NCBI GenBank assembly: GCA_022750295.1
Contig: JAKIVZ010000009.1
Span: 24,505-88,504, forward strand
Origin: Candidatus Lutacidiplasma silvani
Lineage (GTDB): Archaea > Thermoplasmatota > Thermoplasmata > Lutacidiplasmatales > UBA184
Reading direction: 5' to 3'
Length of the DNA: 64,000 nt
Below are positions 8,174 through 17,066 of the stretch, in pieces. The stretch's first letter is position 1; every line of letters starts with the position of its first letter. The notes under the pieces are model-generated. The model searched no databases. It was not told where the DNA came from and saw only the letters and a program-made list of their open reading frames with translations. A program made the position numbers and the translations under genes.

Positions 8174-10978
8174 CTACGCGGGGGGCGGCGGCTCCACGGC
8201 CGAGGCGTCGGGAGCCGAGGCGACCGGCTCCGGCGGGGGGGTCCCGCTCGAGGGCCCGCGTGCGCGCCCCCGTCCGAGGGCGGCTCCGGCTACGGCCCCC
8301 ACGAGGGCCGCGACCCCGGCGATTCCGTAGCCGACCACGGCGCCGTAGGCGGCCAGACCCGAGGCCCCGGTGGATCCGGAGACCGAGTTCGTGGCCTGGA
8401 ACGTGAGATTGATGGTCAATGGCGCTCCCGCCACCGTCGCGGAGGATTTGAGGGTCGTCGCGGCGTAGCCGGCCACCGTGGAGACCGTCCACGCGAAGGT
8501 GCCGTTCCCCGAGTCGATGGTGAGGGACGTCCCATCGCTCGTGACGTTCTTCGAGCTGCCCCAAAGGACCGACCAGTTCGCGCCCGACGGCAGGCCCGTC
8601 TCCTGGAAAAGCACGGCATACGTCGGAGGCAACGGCGCGAACGCAATCGTGACGGAGGCGAACGCATCCTGGACCGAGACACTGGAGGCGTTCGGCGTGG
8701 CCGCGTAGCCGGCGACCGCGGTCACGTTGAACTGGAACGTCCCGTCCGGCTCGACGATCACCAAGGAGGTCGCGGTCGACGAGACTTGGTGGCCGCTCAT
8801 CGTGACCGTCCACGATTGCGCGCTTGGGAGCCCGTGCTCGGAGAACTCCACCGGGTAACGACCGATGTTCGGCAGCGTGACGATCGAAAGAGTGGCAGAT
8901 CCGGTGTCGGTGACGAACACTTGACCCCCGGCACCGTCGTCCGAGATCCCCGCCGGATCGACCCCGACGCTCAGCGTTCCCACGACGGTCGCCTCCGAGA
9001 CGTTGACCACGCTCACGACGTTCGTACAGGCGCTCGACACGTAGGCAAGGCCGACTTGGGAGTCGAAATCGATCCCAGACGTGCAGTCCGCGATGGAGAG
9101 ATTGGTGAGCACCTGGTTCGTGGCCGGGTCGATGATCGAGAGGTTGCCGTTGAAGCCGCCCAAGAGGTTCAGGCGGGAACTTGCCAGAACCTCTCCGGAC
9201 GTCGGATCCACCGCGAGGATGCTGGCGTTTTGATCGTCGTGGATCGACGAGACGACGGCCCGGGAGGTCGGGTCGACGACGACGATCGAGTGGGCCGCCC
9301 CTGCGTAGAGGTTCCCGTTGGTCGCGTCGTAGACGAGGCTCGAGACCGGGTCATCGGAGCCGACCGGGAGCGTCCCGACGACCTGGTTGTTCGCGCCATC
9401 GATCTCGGTGATGGCCGATGTCGCCGGAGCGAGGTTGCCATCCGCGACGAAGATGTAGTCGTAGGCCGACGCATACGCGAGCGCATCGGGACCGCTGGCC
9501 ACCGGGACAGTCGTCGCGAGGGCGTCCGTCGAACCGTTGAACACCGTCACCGACGACGAGCCGTCGTTCGCGACGTAGAAACACTCGTTCTTCAGGTCGT
9601 AGGCGACGGCCACCGGGTCAATGCCGACCGCGAGGGAGAGGATTCGGACGTCGGTCGTCGCATTGTAGATCCAAAGGGAGTTCTCATCCGAGAACACCAC
9701 GCCGAGCTCGTTGGCGGCCCGATCGTAGGCGGAGGCGACCGGAACGAGTCCAAGTTGGATGGTCCCGGTCGTGGTCCGGGCGGCGGCATCGACGACGGTT
9801 ACGTTGTCCGACGAGGAGTCGGCCACGTACAGGTCTCCGTTGGCGGAGTCGAACGCCAGGCCCGTCGGGCCGATCCCGACCCCCGTCGTGGTGATCACGG
9901 TCTGGGTTCGGTAGTTGATGGCGGCCATGTCGTTCCCCGTCGTATTGACCGCGAAGACGAGGCCGACGGCACTGTCCGCGGCGAGCGCATTGGGTCCGAA
10001 GCTGAGCGGCACCGAACTGACAACCTCGTTGTCGGAGCCGTCCAGAATCGTCAGGAGGTCCGCCCCCCGGTCCGCGACATACACGAAGTTGGTCCCGGCC
10101 AGCGTCTGGATTCCGTCCGGCTCGGACCCCACCCCAAGGACCGCCACGAGCGAGTTGTTCGACCCCTGAATCACGGAGACATTGGAGGAGACGTCGCTCG
10201 CCACGTAGATCTCCCCGTTCGTCGGGTCGTAGGCGATCGCGGCCGAAGGATAGTCGAGCGGAACGGAGGTCTGCACGGAGTCGGTGGTGAGGTTCACGAC
10301 GGGCACGTCCGCGGCGTCCTCCAACGAGACGTAGAGATTGCCGGTCGCCGAATCGAACGTGGCCGCGTCCGGAGTTCCGTTCAGGGGAATGTGGGCCGAG
10401 ACGTCGTCGGTTGTCGCCACAATGACCGTGACGTTTCCCGAGTCCTCTCCGAGGGCGGGGGCAGGGGTGGTGACAACGAGAAGCTCATTGAGGGCCGGGT
10501 CGACCGTGAGTGCGACCGGCACCCCCGTCAACACGATGCGGCCCGTGACGGTCCCGTTGGTCGTGTTGACGACCGAAACGGTCGAGCTTCCCGCGTCGGC
10601 GACGAACAGTACGCCGTGGGCGACATCGGCAGCGGCTTGCATGGGCTCCACGCCGTCCTCGACCGAGGTAAAGTTCCCGTGGAGGAGGGTATCGTTGATG
10701 AAATCCAAGGTCTCCGCCACACTTCCGTATCCGGGGCCGGAGGTAGCGGGTCGGGCCGAGAAGGAACTCCCAACTGCGGACGTCGATGCCACGGCACTCG
10801 CGGTCCCGAAGACCCCGGCGGCGGGCGGGGGAAGGTTGGTCGCCCCATCGAACGTAGGCGAATCGACGTGTGTAGCTTCTGGGTGGGTTGCCGCCGTGAG
10901 GGTTACGCCCATCGAGGCCCCGAGCAGCAAGACCAGGAGTATCGCCGGGACGCGTCCGTGTTGGCGATGCTCGCTCAT
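8174..10978 (-). CDS. Secreted YVTN-type beta-propeller surface protein
   Basis: 934 residues. An N-terminal signal helix (VPAILLVLLLGASMG) leads into about 600 residues of repeats built on the YVTN/NHL propeller pattern, seen as D-x-x-N-x-x-(L/I)-Y-V-A-D and V-x-x-I-P-(V/L). Two modules of about 85 residues follow, each opening with F-x-E-x-GLPS-x-x-x-W-x-V, typical of Thermoplasmatota surface proteins. A C-terminal membrane helix (about 880-905) and a Pro/Ala tail anchor it. Many N-x-S/T sequons suggest heavy glycosylation. Probable role is cell-surface binding; the ligand is unknown. Confidence 0.8.
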   Translation of the reverse strand: MSEHRQHGRVPAILLVLLLGASMGVTLTAATHPEATHVDSPTFDGATNLPPPAAGVFGTASAVASTSAVGSSFSARPATSGPGYGSVAETLDFINDTLLHGNFTSVEDGVEPMQAAADVAHGVLFVADAGSSTVSVVNTTNGTVTGRIVLTGVPVALTVDPALNELLVVTTPAPALGEDSGNVTVIVATTDDVSAHIPLNGTPDAATFDSATGNLYVSLEDAADVPVVNLTTDSVQTSVPLDYPSAAIAYDPTNGEIYVASDVSSNVSVIQGSNNSLVAVLGVGSEPDGIQTLAGTNFVYVADRGADLLTILDGSDNEVVSSVPLSFGPNALAADSAVGLVFAVNTTGNDMAAINYRTQTVITTTGVGIGPTGLAFDSANGDLYVADSSSDNVTVVDAAARTTTGTIQLGLVPVASAYDRAANELGVVFSDENSLWIYNATTDVRILSLAVGIDPVAVAYDLKNECFYVANDGSSSVTVFNGSTDALATTVPVASGPDALAYASAYDYIFVADGNLAPATSAITEIDGANNQVVGTLPVGSDDPVSSLVYDATNGNLYAGAAHSIVVVDPTSRAVVSSIHDDQNASILAVDPTSGEVLASSRLNLLGGFNGNLSIIDPATNQVLTNLSIADCTSGIDFDSQVGLAYVSSACTNVVSVVNVSEATVVGTLSVGVDPAGISDDGAGGQVFVTDTGSATLSIVTLPNIGRYPVEFSEHGLPSAQSWTVTMSGHQVSSTATSLVIVEPDGTFQFNVTAVAGYAATPNASSVSVQDAFASVTIAFAPLPPTYAVLFQETGLPSGANWSVLWGSSKNVTSDGTSLTIDSGNGTFAWTVSTVAGYAATTLKSSATVAGAPLTINLTFQATNSVSGSTGASGLAAYGAVVGYGIAGVAALVGAVAGAALGRGRARGPSSGTPPPEPVASAPDASAVEPPPPA

Positions 10979-11129
10979 GGTGTGGGACCCACGGTGGCTC
11001 TCGACGGAACTCCACTCATAACCGTTACGGAAAGTTTGCGTCTCCAGGGCCCTCGCCGTCGACGATGGGCGAGGGCCGAGGGCCGCGCCTTCGATCTCGA
11101 TCGGGCCACCGCACCGGTTCGGGGTCTCG

Positions 11130-11202
11130 AGCCGCCAGGGAGGATTGAACTCCCGACCTGCTGATTACAAATCAGCCGCTCTTCCAACTGAGCTATGGCG
11201 GC
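11130..11202 (-). tRNA. tRNA-Thr (anticodon UGU)
   Basis: The minus strand folds as a full cloverleaf: acceptor GCCGCCA/TGGCGGC (perfect), anticodon stem GCTGA/TCAGC with loop TTTGTAA giving anticodon TGT, T stem GGGAG/CTCCC with loop TTCAATC, discriminator U. No CCA is encoded and no intron is present. 73 nt. Confidence 0.95.
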
Positions 11203-11229
11203 ACACGTCAGAGAAAATGCCCGATTTGG

Positions 11230-11236
11230 CTTATAG
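11230..11236 (-). promoter_or_regulatory. TATA box of tRNA-Thr
   Basis: On the minus strand CTATAAG lies about 30 nt upstream of the 5' end of the tRNA, in an otherwise GC-rich stretch. Confidence 0.6.
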
Positions 11237-11684
11237 ACCGGCCCCTCCACCGGCCGAGCATCTTCCGTTGGACCCTGGGGAGCGGGGGTTCTTCATCCCA
11301 AATGCGCCGCCGGAGAAGCGGTCCGTACGTTTCCTCCCCCACCCGAGCGGAATCTACGCCGCGGCTCGAGCGCACCCCACTCGACGAGGCACGCCCCAAG
11401 CCGAGGGCGAACTATCGTGCGACCGCATTTTCCGAAGTCGAGGGGCGAATCGTCAGACCCATCCGGCCCCGCAGCGCCGCTGTCGGAAATTCCGGCCGAG
11501 GTGAAGCGCGCCAAGGTCGGGAGGCCATCCCCGCGAGCCGCGGCCTGGCCCGCTAGAAAGGTTACGGCGAGGGCCGCGGGCTTATCCACGTCCCGGCGAC
11601 CAATCGAGCGTCCGCTTCGGCGAGGGCTCCGACGGGTCCCTCGGGCCCTCGCCCGGCGGAACCACGAGCGGACGGGAGACGACG
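11237..11684. other. Gene-poor interval between tRNA-Thr and the GT2 gene
   Basis: Short open frames exist on both strands but their composition is that of random GC-rich DNA and none has a convincing start. A TATA-like GGCTTATCC lies near 11580, about 100 nt before the glycosyltransferase start; if used, that mRNA would carry a leader of roughly 75 nt. Confidence 0.4.
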
Positions 11685-13973
11685 ATGCAGTGGACGGCGG
11701 GTCACCTTTGGTCGCTCCTTCTCCGATACCTCGATGTCGCGAACCGGGGAGTCGCGTCCTCGTGGACCGGCTCGTGGCCGTCGTTCTCGCTCGCCGCGGC
11801 TACGATCCTGACGATCGGGGGCATCCTCCTCGTTTTCGTCGGGTGGGCGACGCTGCCGCGGAAGACCGAGCGCCGGTCGCAGTGGTTCCGGAGCCCCGGC
11901 ATGACGGCGTTCGGTCGAGTTCTCCTTGGCGTGGCGATGGGGTCCGTGGCGATGGCGTTTGGCACGTATGCCCTCGACCGGATCACCCTCGCGACGATCT
12001 TTGACCTGCGGTCGCGGCTCCCGCCCATCGTCCCTCCGGGCGGGACGACGTATTCCGGGGCCGCCGGCACTTCCCTCGCCCCTCTCTTGGGAAGCCTCAA
12101 CGGCGTCGTCCATGAATTCGCTCACCTATGGGTCGCCTACCACGTCAACCCGTTCGCGCTCCTCGTGGTGATCGTCCTCGGGGCGTTCGTCGGATGGATG
12201 AGCAGCTCGTCCCGGTGGGCGCTCTCGGGGATCGCGACCTGGCTCGGCCTCCTGATGGTGGCCGTCGGTTTGTTCGGCTACTCGATCCTCATCGTCGTCG
12301 AGGCGCCGGACGCCCTCGCGCGGGTCCTTGGGCTCGTCCTTCTGGTCGTGGAGTCGTCCGGGTTCGTGCTGTTCCTGACCTATCAGTTCTACACGATCGA
12401 GTACATCGCGGGCAGCCGACTCGACCCCCCGCCGGCCCCGGCGCCCGGCGTCGACCGGCCCTGGCCGTTCGTGGCGGTCCAGGTCGCCTCGTTCAACGAG
12501 CCGTCGGACGTCGTCGAGCGGTGTCTCCGATCGATTCTGGCCCTCGACTATCCGAAGGACCGACTCCTCGTCCAGCTCCTCGACGACTCCACCGAGACCG
12601 CCGGGGTCGAGGCCCTCCAGACGTTCTGCGCCGCGAACGGGATCGAGTTCCGGCACCGGACGCACCGGCGGGGATTCAAGGGGGGCGCCCTCAACGACGG
12701 CCTTCGGGCCCTGCCCAAGGACGTGAAACTGATCGCGATCGTCGACTCCGACTACGTCGTCGACCCCCAATTCCTCCAGGTCGCCGTCGGCCCCTTCTGG
12801 TCGGGGGCGGTGGGGTTCGTCCAGACGCCCCAGGCGTACCGGAACGCGCAGCCCGGCTCGTTCGCCCGCTGGTACGCCCTTGCGGACGCGTACTTCTACC
12901 GGGTCGTCCAACCGGTTCGCGCCCGTGCCCGGTCGTTGATTTTCTGCGGGACGATGGGGGTCGTTTCCCGGGGTGCGATCGAGGGCGCGGGCGGATGGTC
13001 CGAGACGTGCGTCACGGAAGACGCCGAACTCTCGATCCGCCTCATCGCTCGGGGGTGGCAAGGAGTGTACATCGACCGGACCCTCGGATGGGGGCTCGCC
13101 CCGACCACGATGGCGGCGACGCGATCCCAGCATCGTCGGTGGGCCAACGGCGGCTGGCAGATGCTCGGGATGAACCGGGACAAGTTGCACCCCACCCACA
13201 TGAGCCAGCGGCAGCGGCTCGACTTCGCCCTCAGCCGCGTGTTCTGGGTCGACGGGCTGTTCCTGATCGCGGTGACGTTCGCCCTGGCCGGCGTGGTCGT
13301 CGCCTCGTGGACGGGCGTGTACCTCTCGATCCGTACCCTGTCGGCCTTGGCGCTGGTCTCGGCGGCTCCGCTCTTGCTCCTCCTCGACGGTCTCCTGAAG
13401 ATCCGGGTCGCCCTCCGCTCCACGACGAAGGTGAGCTACTCCGACGTCGTCGGGGTCCTCGGATTCTGGTACGCGATCAAACTGAACGACCTGTGGGCCG
13501 CCCTCGGCGCGGCGTTCGGCTCCCGGCCGGGCTTCGTTCGCACGCCGAAGGCCCGGACGCTCCGGCCGTCGCGGGCCGCGGCGCTCGCCGGCTCGCTCCG
13601 GGGCTCGGCGTTCGAGACCACGGTCGCGCTCGGACTGTTCGGCATCATCGGGTTCAGTCTCTACCGCTGGCGGTCGGTCCCCGGAGTCAACCTCACCCTC
13701 CCGGGAGCGATCCTGCTGGTCTGGCTCGGATACTACGCGCTGGCCTTCGCGGCGGCGCCGATCTTCGACTACACGTCCCGGTCCACGCCCGAACCGCCGG
13801 AGGCCGCACCGGGCGCCCCCCGCGTGGCTCCCCGCGCTTCGCGTTCCTCGGTCTCGGCCCCATCCGCGAGCCAGACCGGCCCCCCCACGACGACAGCACG
13901 GACGGCCCCGCCCGCGCCCCGGGACGGACCTGCCCAACGTCCCGAGGGGTTCTCCTCGACGCCTCGCGGCTAG
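11685..13973 (+). CDS. Membrane GT2 glycosyltransferase (cellulose-synthase-like)
   Basis: 762 residues with multiple membrane helices: four to six before residue 240, then a cytosolic GT2 domain (about 258-490), then further helices to about 745 and a Pro/Ala/Ser tail. The GT-A motifs of processive synthases are all visible: VASFNEP (267-273), LLDDS (298-302), DSD (354-356, metal/UDP), TEDAELS (444-450, catalytic Asp in TED), and QHRRW (482-486, the QxxRW acceptor/product motif). It probably polymerises or transfers a sugar from a nucleotide sugar and extrudes it across the membrane, feeding a surface polysaccharide or glycoconjugate. The sugar is not predictable from sequence. Confidence 0.85.
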   Translation: MQWTAGHLWSLLLRYLDVANRGVASSWTGSWPSFSLAAATILTIGGILLVFVGWATLPRKTERRSQWFRSPGMTAFGRVLLGVAMGSVAMAFGTYALDRITLATIFDLRSRLPPIVPPGGTTYSGAAGTSLAPLLGSLNGVVHEFAHLWVAYHVNPFALLVVIVLGAFVGWMSSSSRWALSGIATWLGLLMVAVGLFGYSILIVVEAPDALARVLGLVLLVVESSGFVLFLTYQFYTIEYIAGSRLDPPPAPAPGVDRPWPFVAVQVASFNEPSDVVERCLRSILALDYPKDRLLVQLLDDSTETAGVEALQTFCAANGIEFRHRTHRRGFKGGALNDGLRALPKDVKLIAIVDSDYVVDPQFLQVAVGPFWSGAVGFVQTPQAYRNAQPGSFARWYALADAYFYRVVQPVRARARSLIFCGTMGVVSRGAIEGAGGWSETCVTEDAELSIRLIARGWQGVYIDRTLGWGLAPTTMAATRSQHRRWANGGWQMLGMNRDKLHPTHMSQRQRLDFALSRVFWVDGLFLIAVTFALAGVVVASWTGVYLSIRTLSALALVSAAPLLLLLDGLLKIRVALRSTTKVSYSDVVGVLGFWYAIKLNDLWAALGAAFGSRPGFVRTPKARTLRPSRAAALAGSLRGSAFETTVALGLFGIIGFSLYRWRSVPGVNLTLPGAILLVWLGYYALAFAAAPIFDYTSRSTPEPPEAAPGAPRVAPRASRSSVSAPSASQTGPPTTTARTAPPAPRDGPAQRPEGFSSTPRG

Positions 13974-14122
13974 CCCTCCCGAACGCGGCGCAACGTCCCC
14001 TCCCGTCCGGAGCGTCCGCCCCGCCGCGGGACGGCCGCCGTCGGCGTGTCGTGCCCCACGTGCCCACGCGCTTTCCAGTCCGAAACTCGTACGTTAAGCG
14101 ACCCGCGAAAGTGGGCGTCGCC

Positions 14123-14584
14123 ATGGCGGAGAAGAAGCGCCCGTCCAAGGCGGCACGGAGCGCATCGAGCGGATTCACCGAGGAAGAACGCGCGGCCGCC
14201 CGCGAGCGGATCCGGGAGCTCCGGGCACGGCGTCCCGGCACGAAGCCGGACGGGGAGAGCGACGTGCTCGCCAAGATCGCCGAGATGGACGCGTCCAATC
14301 GGGCGATGGCCAAGCGGCTCCATGCCCTCGTTCGCGCGAACGCCCCCGAACTCTCCCCGAAGACGTGGTACGGGATGCCGGCGTATGCCCGGGACGACCA
14401 GATCGTCTGCTTCTTCCGAAGCTCTCAGAAATTCAAGGAGCGGTACGCGACGCTGGGGTTCAGCGATGAGGCGAACCTCGACGAGGGCCAGATGTGGCCG
14501 ACCTCCTTCGCGCTCACCGGACTTACGGCCCGAGATGAGGCGCGGATCGCGACGCTCCTCAAGCTCGCGGCACGTCGGACGTAA
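14123..14584 (+). CDS. DUF1801 family protein
   Basis: 153 residues from ATG at 14123; a longer open frame upstream is the shadow of the glycosyltransferase gene. A lysine/arginine-rich N-terminal helix (to about residue 55) precedes the DUF1801 core: [50 protein letters not shown] and [10 protein letters not shown]. The YdhG/YdeI-type fold is small and cytosolic; one Bacillus member (frataxin-like Fra) binds iron, but this does not transfer safely. The basic N-terminal extension is unusual and may bind nucleic acid or a partner. Confidence 0.75.
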   Translation: MAEKKRPSKAARSASSGFTEEERAAARERIRELRARRPGTKPDGESDVLAKIAEMDASNRAMAKRLHALVRANAPELSPKTWYGMPAYARDDQIVCFFRSSQKFKERYATLGFSDEANLDEGQMWPTSFALTGLTARDEARIATLLKLAARRT

Positions 14585-14741
14585 CGGACGAGACCCCGCC
14601 CCGTTTCGGGAGGCCACGTGGCCCGAGCCCGCCGGGTGCGGCCCACGGGCGCACGAACTCCGGTCAACCGCGGTCGAGGCCCGAAGGGAAACCGGTGTTC
14701 GAGGCCGAGACGATCCGGACCCGAAGGGCCCGGGCCGAACG

Positions 14742-16088
14742 TTAGGGGCGGGGAGCCGAATCGTCCGGGCCGGTCGGCCGGGAATCCCCGGCCGCCGCGT
14801 CGTGATTCGGGGGCCCGCCGCTTCGCACCCCCGGGGAGCGGGCCCAAATGTCCCGGTACACCGCTTCTCCCCGCTCCGTGAACCGGTAGACCCGGAGTCG
14901 TCGGGGTTGGCCCGAAACATGCCGGACGTCGTGGACCAGAACCCCGGCCGCCACGAGGCGGCGCAACACGTTCGTCACGGAATTCTGACCGATCCCGAGG
15001 CTGGCGGCGATGCCGCCTTGCGTGAGGCCGTTGGGGCCGACGTCGTCGGGAGCCAGTCGTCCCTGCGAACCAATGTGGAGGATGACCCTCTGCGTGAGCT
15101 GCAGTCGACCCGCATCGGCCGCTCGCCCTCGGCGCCCCGACGGCGGCCCGACGGGTTCGGTGCTGGCGGGGCCGGCGGCCACGGGAGCTCCATCGGGCGC
15201 GCCGGAACGTTCCGCGGAGAGGGAAGCGGGAGGCGTGGATGAGACGCCGTTCGGAGGTAGGCGCCCCGAGCCGCCCGGATCGACCCCGGCTGGCACCGGA
15301 CCTCGGACGCCCCACCCGAACCGGGCGACGAGCGAGACCGCCACGAGCGCGATCCCGGCGCCGGCAAGGGCGGCGATCGCGAGCACGACCCACCCCCCGA
15401 ACACCGAGGCGGCCGCGGTCGACGGAGCCCGAACCGGCACGGGTACGGAACCGACGGCCCAGTGGCCCGCCGAGTCGGTGACGTTCACCCTCGCGGTGAA
15501 CGTTCCGGCATGCGAGTACGTGTAATTGACCGGGACGCCCGAGCCGACGCCGCCGTCGCCGAACGCCCAGAACACGCTGACGTAGGTCCCGCTCCCGCCG
15601 GAGATGCTCGCCGAGAACGTGACGGTGAGAGGGACCGACCCCGAGGTCGGGGTCGCCGCGACGGTCACCACGAGCGGTCCCGGGGTCGTGATGACCGTCA
15701 CGTTCCCGGTCGCGTTGCACGCCGGCTCGACGACCGTGACCGTTGCGTCGAACGACCCCGGCTCGGCGTACCGATGGAGCGGGTCGGACGCGCCGGGGGC
15801 GGAACTATTCCAGTAGCTTCCGTCCCCGAACGCCCAGTCGTACGCGGAGGGCGTCCCCGAAGTGGGGGTCGCATTCAGCTTCACTTCGAGCGGCGCGGTG
15901 CCGGTGGCCGGCGTCGCCGAGACCCCGACGGTGAATCCACAGGCGTCGGTGTGGGCCGCACTCCCGCCGGGGAGGTTTGCGAGAACGACGACGGCGAGGG
16001 CGATCGTCGCGACGCCGAGAGCGCCCCGTCGGGACGGCCCGGCCGGCCTGGGACGGACGACGGTCGAGCGAAGGGGGCGAGGAGTCAC
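14742..16088 (-). CDS. PKD-domain membrane protein with cytosolic winged-helix DNA-binding domain
   Basis: 448 residues from GTG at 16088, which overlaps the TGA of the upstream gene as GTGA. Order: signal/membrane helix (24-45), PKD domain 1 (52-132, with YDWAFGDGS), PKD domain 2 (138-220, with FWAFGDGG), membrane helix (229-257), a 70-residue low-complexity linker, and a winged helix (328-412: LTQRVILHIG, TQGGIAASLGIGQNSVTNVL, RLVAAGVL, RRLRVYRFTERG). The outside PKD modules and inside wHTH suggest a one-component membrane regulator that couples a surface state to transcription. It is the last gene of a three-gene surface-protein operon. Targets are unknown. Confidence 0.75.
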   Translation of the reverse strand: MTPRPLRSTVVRPRPAGPSRRGALGVATIALAVVVLANLPGGSAAHTDACGFTVGVSATPATGTAPLEVKLNATPTSGTPSAYDWAFGDGSYWNSSAPGASDPLHRYAEPGSFDATVTVVEPACNATGNVTVITTPGPLVVTVAATPTSGSVPLTVTFSASISGGSGTYVSVFWAFGDGGVGSGVPVNYTYSHAGTFTARVNVTDSAGHWAVGSVPVPVRAPSTAAASVFGGWVVLAIAALAGAGIALVAVSLVARFGWGVRGPVPAGVDPGGSGRLPPNGVSSTPPASLSAERSGAPDGAPVAAGPASTEPVGPPSGRRGRAADAGRLQLTQRVILHIGSQGRLAPDDVGPNGLTQGGIAASLGIGQNSVTNVLRRLVAAGVLVHDVRHVSGQPRRLRVYRFTERGEAVYRDIWARSPGVRSGGPPNHDAAAGDSRPTGPDDSAPRP

Positions 16089-17056
16089 GGGGCCGGTTGC
16101 CGGGGCGGGCGACCCCGCGGGTCGCGCTCGAGCTCGGCGATCAACGCGTTGCCTTCCTTTCGGAGTCGACGTGTCTGCAGGAGTCGCACGAGGAGCCCGA
16201 CCGCGATGGCGGCCACCGCGAACGTCGCCCCCAGTTCGATCCACGACGGGCCGCCGGAGGTTCCCGGGAGCCCCGGGCCGCGCGCCGGCGGCGCGGCGAC
16301 CGTGATCGGACCGAGGACCTGGGTGGTCCGGTGCCCGGCCCCATCGGTGACGGTGAGGGTCGGCGTGAACGTTCCCGCGGCCTGGTACACGTGGACGACC
16401 GGGACCCCCGGCAGCTCGGATCCGGAACTCCCATCGCCGAACGCCCACTGCAGGGTAATCGGCGGGGTGCCACCGGCCACGCTTTCGTTGAACGTGACGG
16501 AGAGGGGGGCCGTGCCGGAGGTGGTCCGCTCGTACGCCGTGGCCGAGAGCGACGATTGGGGTGTCACGACGATCAAGGCCGTCGAGCCTTCGCCGGCGCC
16601 CCGACTATCGGTGACGACCCCGGTGACGCTGTAGTTCCCGGGCGTGCGATAGAGCTGCTGGAAGTAGCGAGCCGACGTCCCGTTCCACTCGGACGCGCCG
16701 ACTCCGCAATCTGGGGCCGGAGTCTGGTGGTCGACGGTCCCGAAGCACACGGAGAGATGGTACGGCGCTTCCCCCCCCGCGACGGCGACGCTGAGATTCA
16801 CGAGGAGCGGGGCGCTGCCGGATTCCGGGCTCGGGACAAGGGTCAGGACGGGGGCGTCGGTCGCCGACCGGAGTTCGCTGGACTCGGGCGACCCGGGGGC
16901 GGTCGGTGCGGCGATCGGGGCCGCGGCCAGGAGGAAGAGGAGGGTCACGGCCAGCAACCTGGCCGCGAGCCACGGAAGGGGTTGTGGGATTCGGGCGTCG
17001 GATCCGAGGCCCCACACGGGGCGCCGCGGCTGGGGTCCGCCTCCCGCGGGGGACAT
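16085..17056 (-). CDS. Secreted PKD-domain protein with C-terminal membrane anchor
   Basis: 323 residues from ATG at 17056, chosen because it begins 11 nt after the upstream gene's stop and directly precedes the signal helix (31-50). Two Ig/PKD-like units follow (68-165 and 168-254; the second has LQWAFGDGSSG), then a membrane helix (272-293) and a short basic cytosolic tail. The first unit contains C104 and C117, a possible disulfide. It probably partners the downstream PKD-wHTH protein, with which it shares domain type and a four-base gene overlap. Confidence 0.7.
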   Translation of the reverse strand: MSPAGGGPQPRRPVWGLGSDARIPQPLPWLAARLLAVTLLFLLAAAPIAAPTAPGSPESSELRSATDAPVLTLVPSPESGSAPLLVNLSVAVAGGEAPYHLSVCFGTVDHQTPAPDCGVGASEWNGTSARYFQQLYRTPGNYSVTGVVTDSRGAGEGSTALIVVTPQSSLSATAYERTTSGTAPLSVTFNESVAGGTPPITLQWAFGDGSSGSELPGVPVVHVYQAAGTFTPTLTVTDGAGHRTTQVLGPITVAAPPARGPGLPGTSGGPSWIELGATFAVAAIAVGLLVRLLQTRRLRKEGNALIAELERDPRGRPPRQPAP

Positions 17057-17066
17057 CGGAGCGCCC

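Noticed and set aside
6653..11164. 1503-residue plus-strand open frame across several genes
   Set aside because: It runs antisense to the DUF72 and YVTN genes, over the tRNA-Thr, and has low-complexity Arg/Gly/Asp content with no domain.
11302..11589. Small genes between tRNA-Thr and the GT2 gene
   Set aside because: Open frames on both strands are similar in length and composition, with no start-site signal favouring any of them.
12126..13937. 603-residue minus-strand frame opposite the GT2 gene
   Set aside because: Shadow frame; the plus-strand product has complete GT2 motifs and membrane helices.
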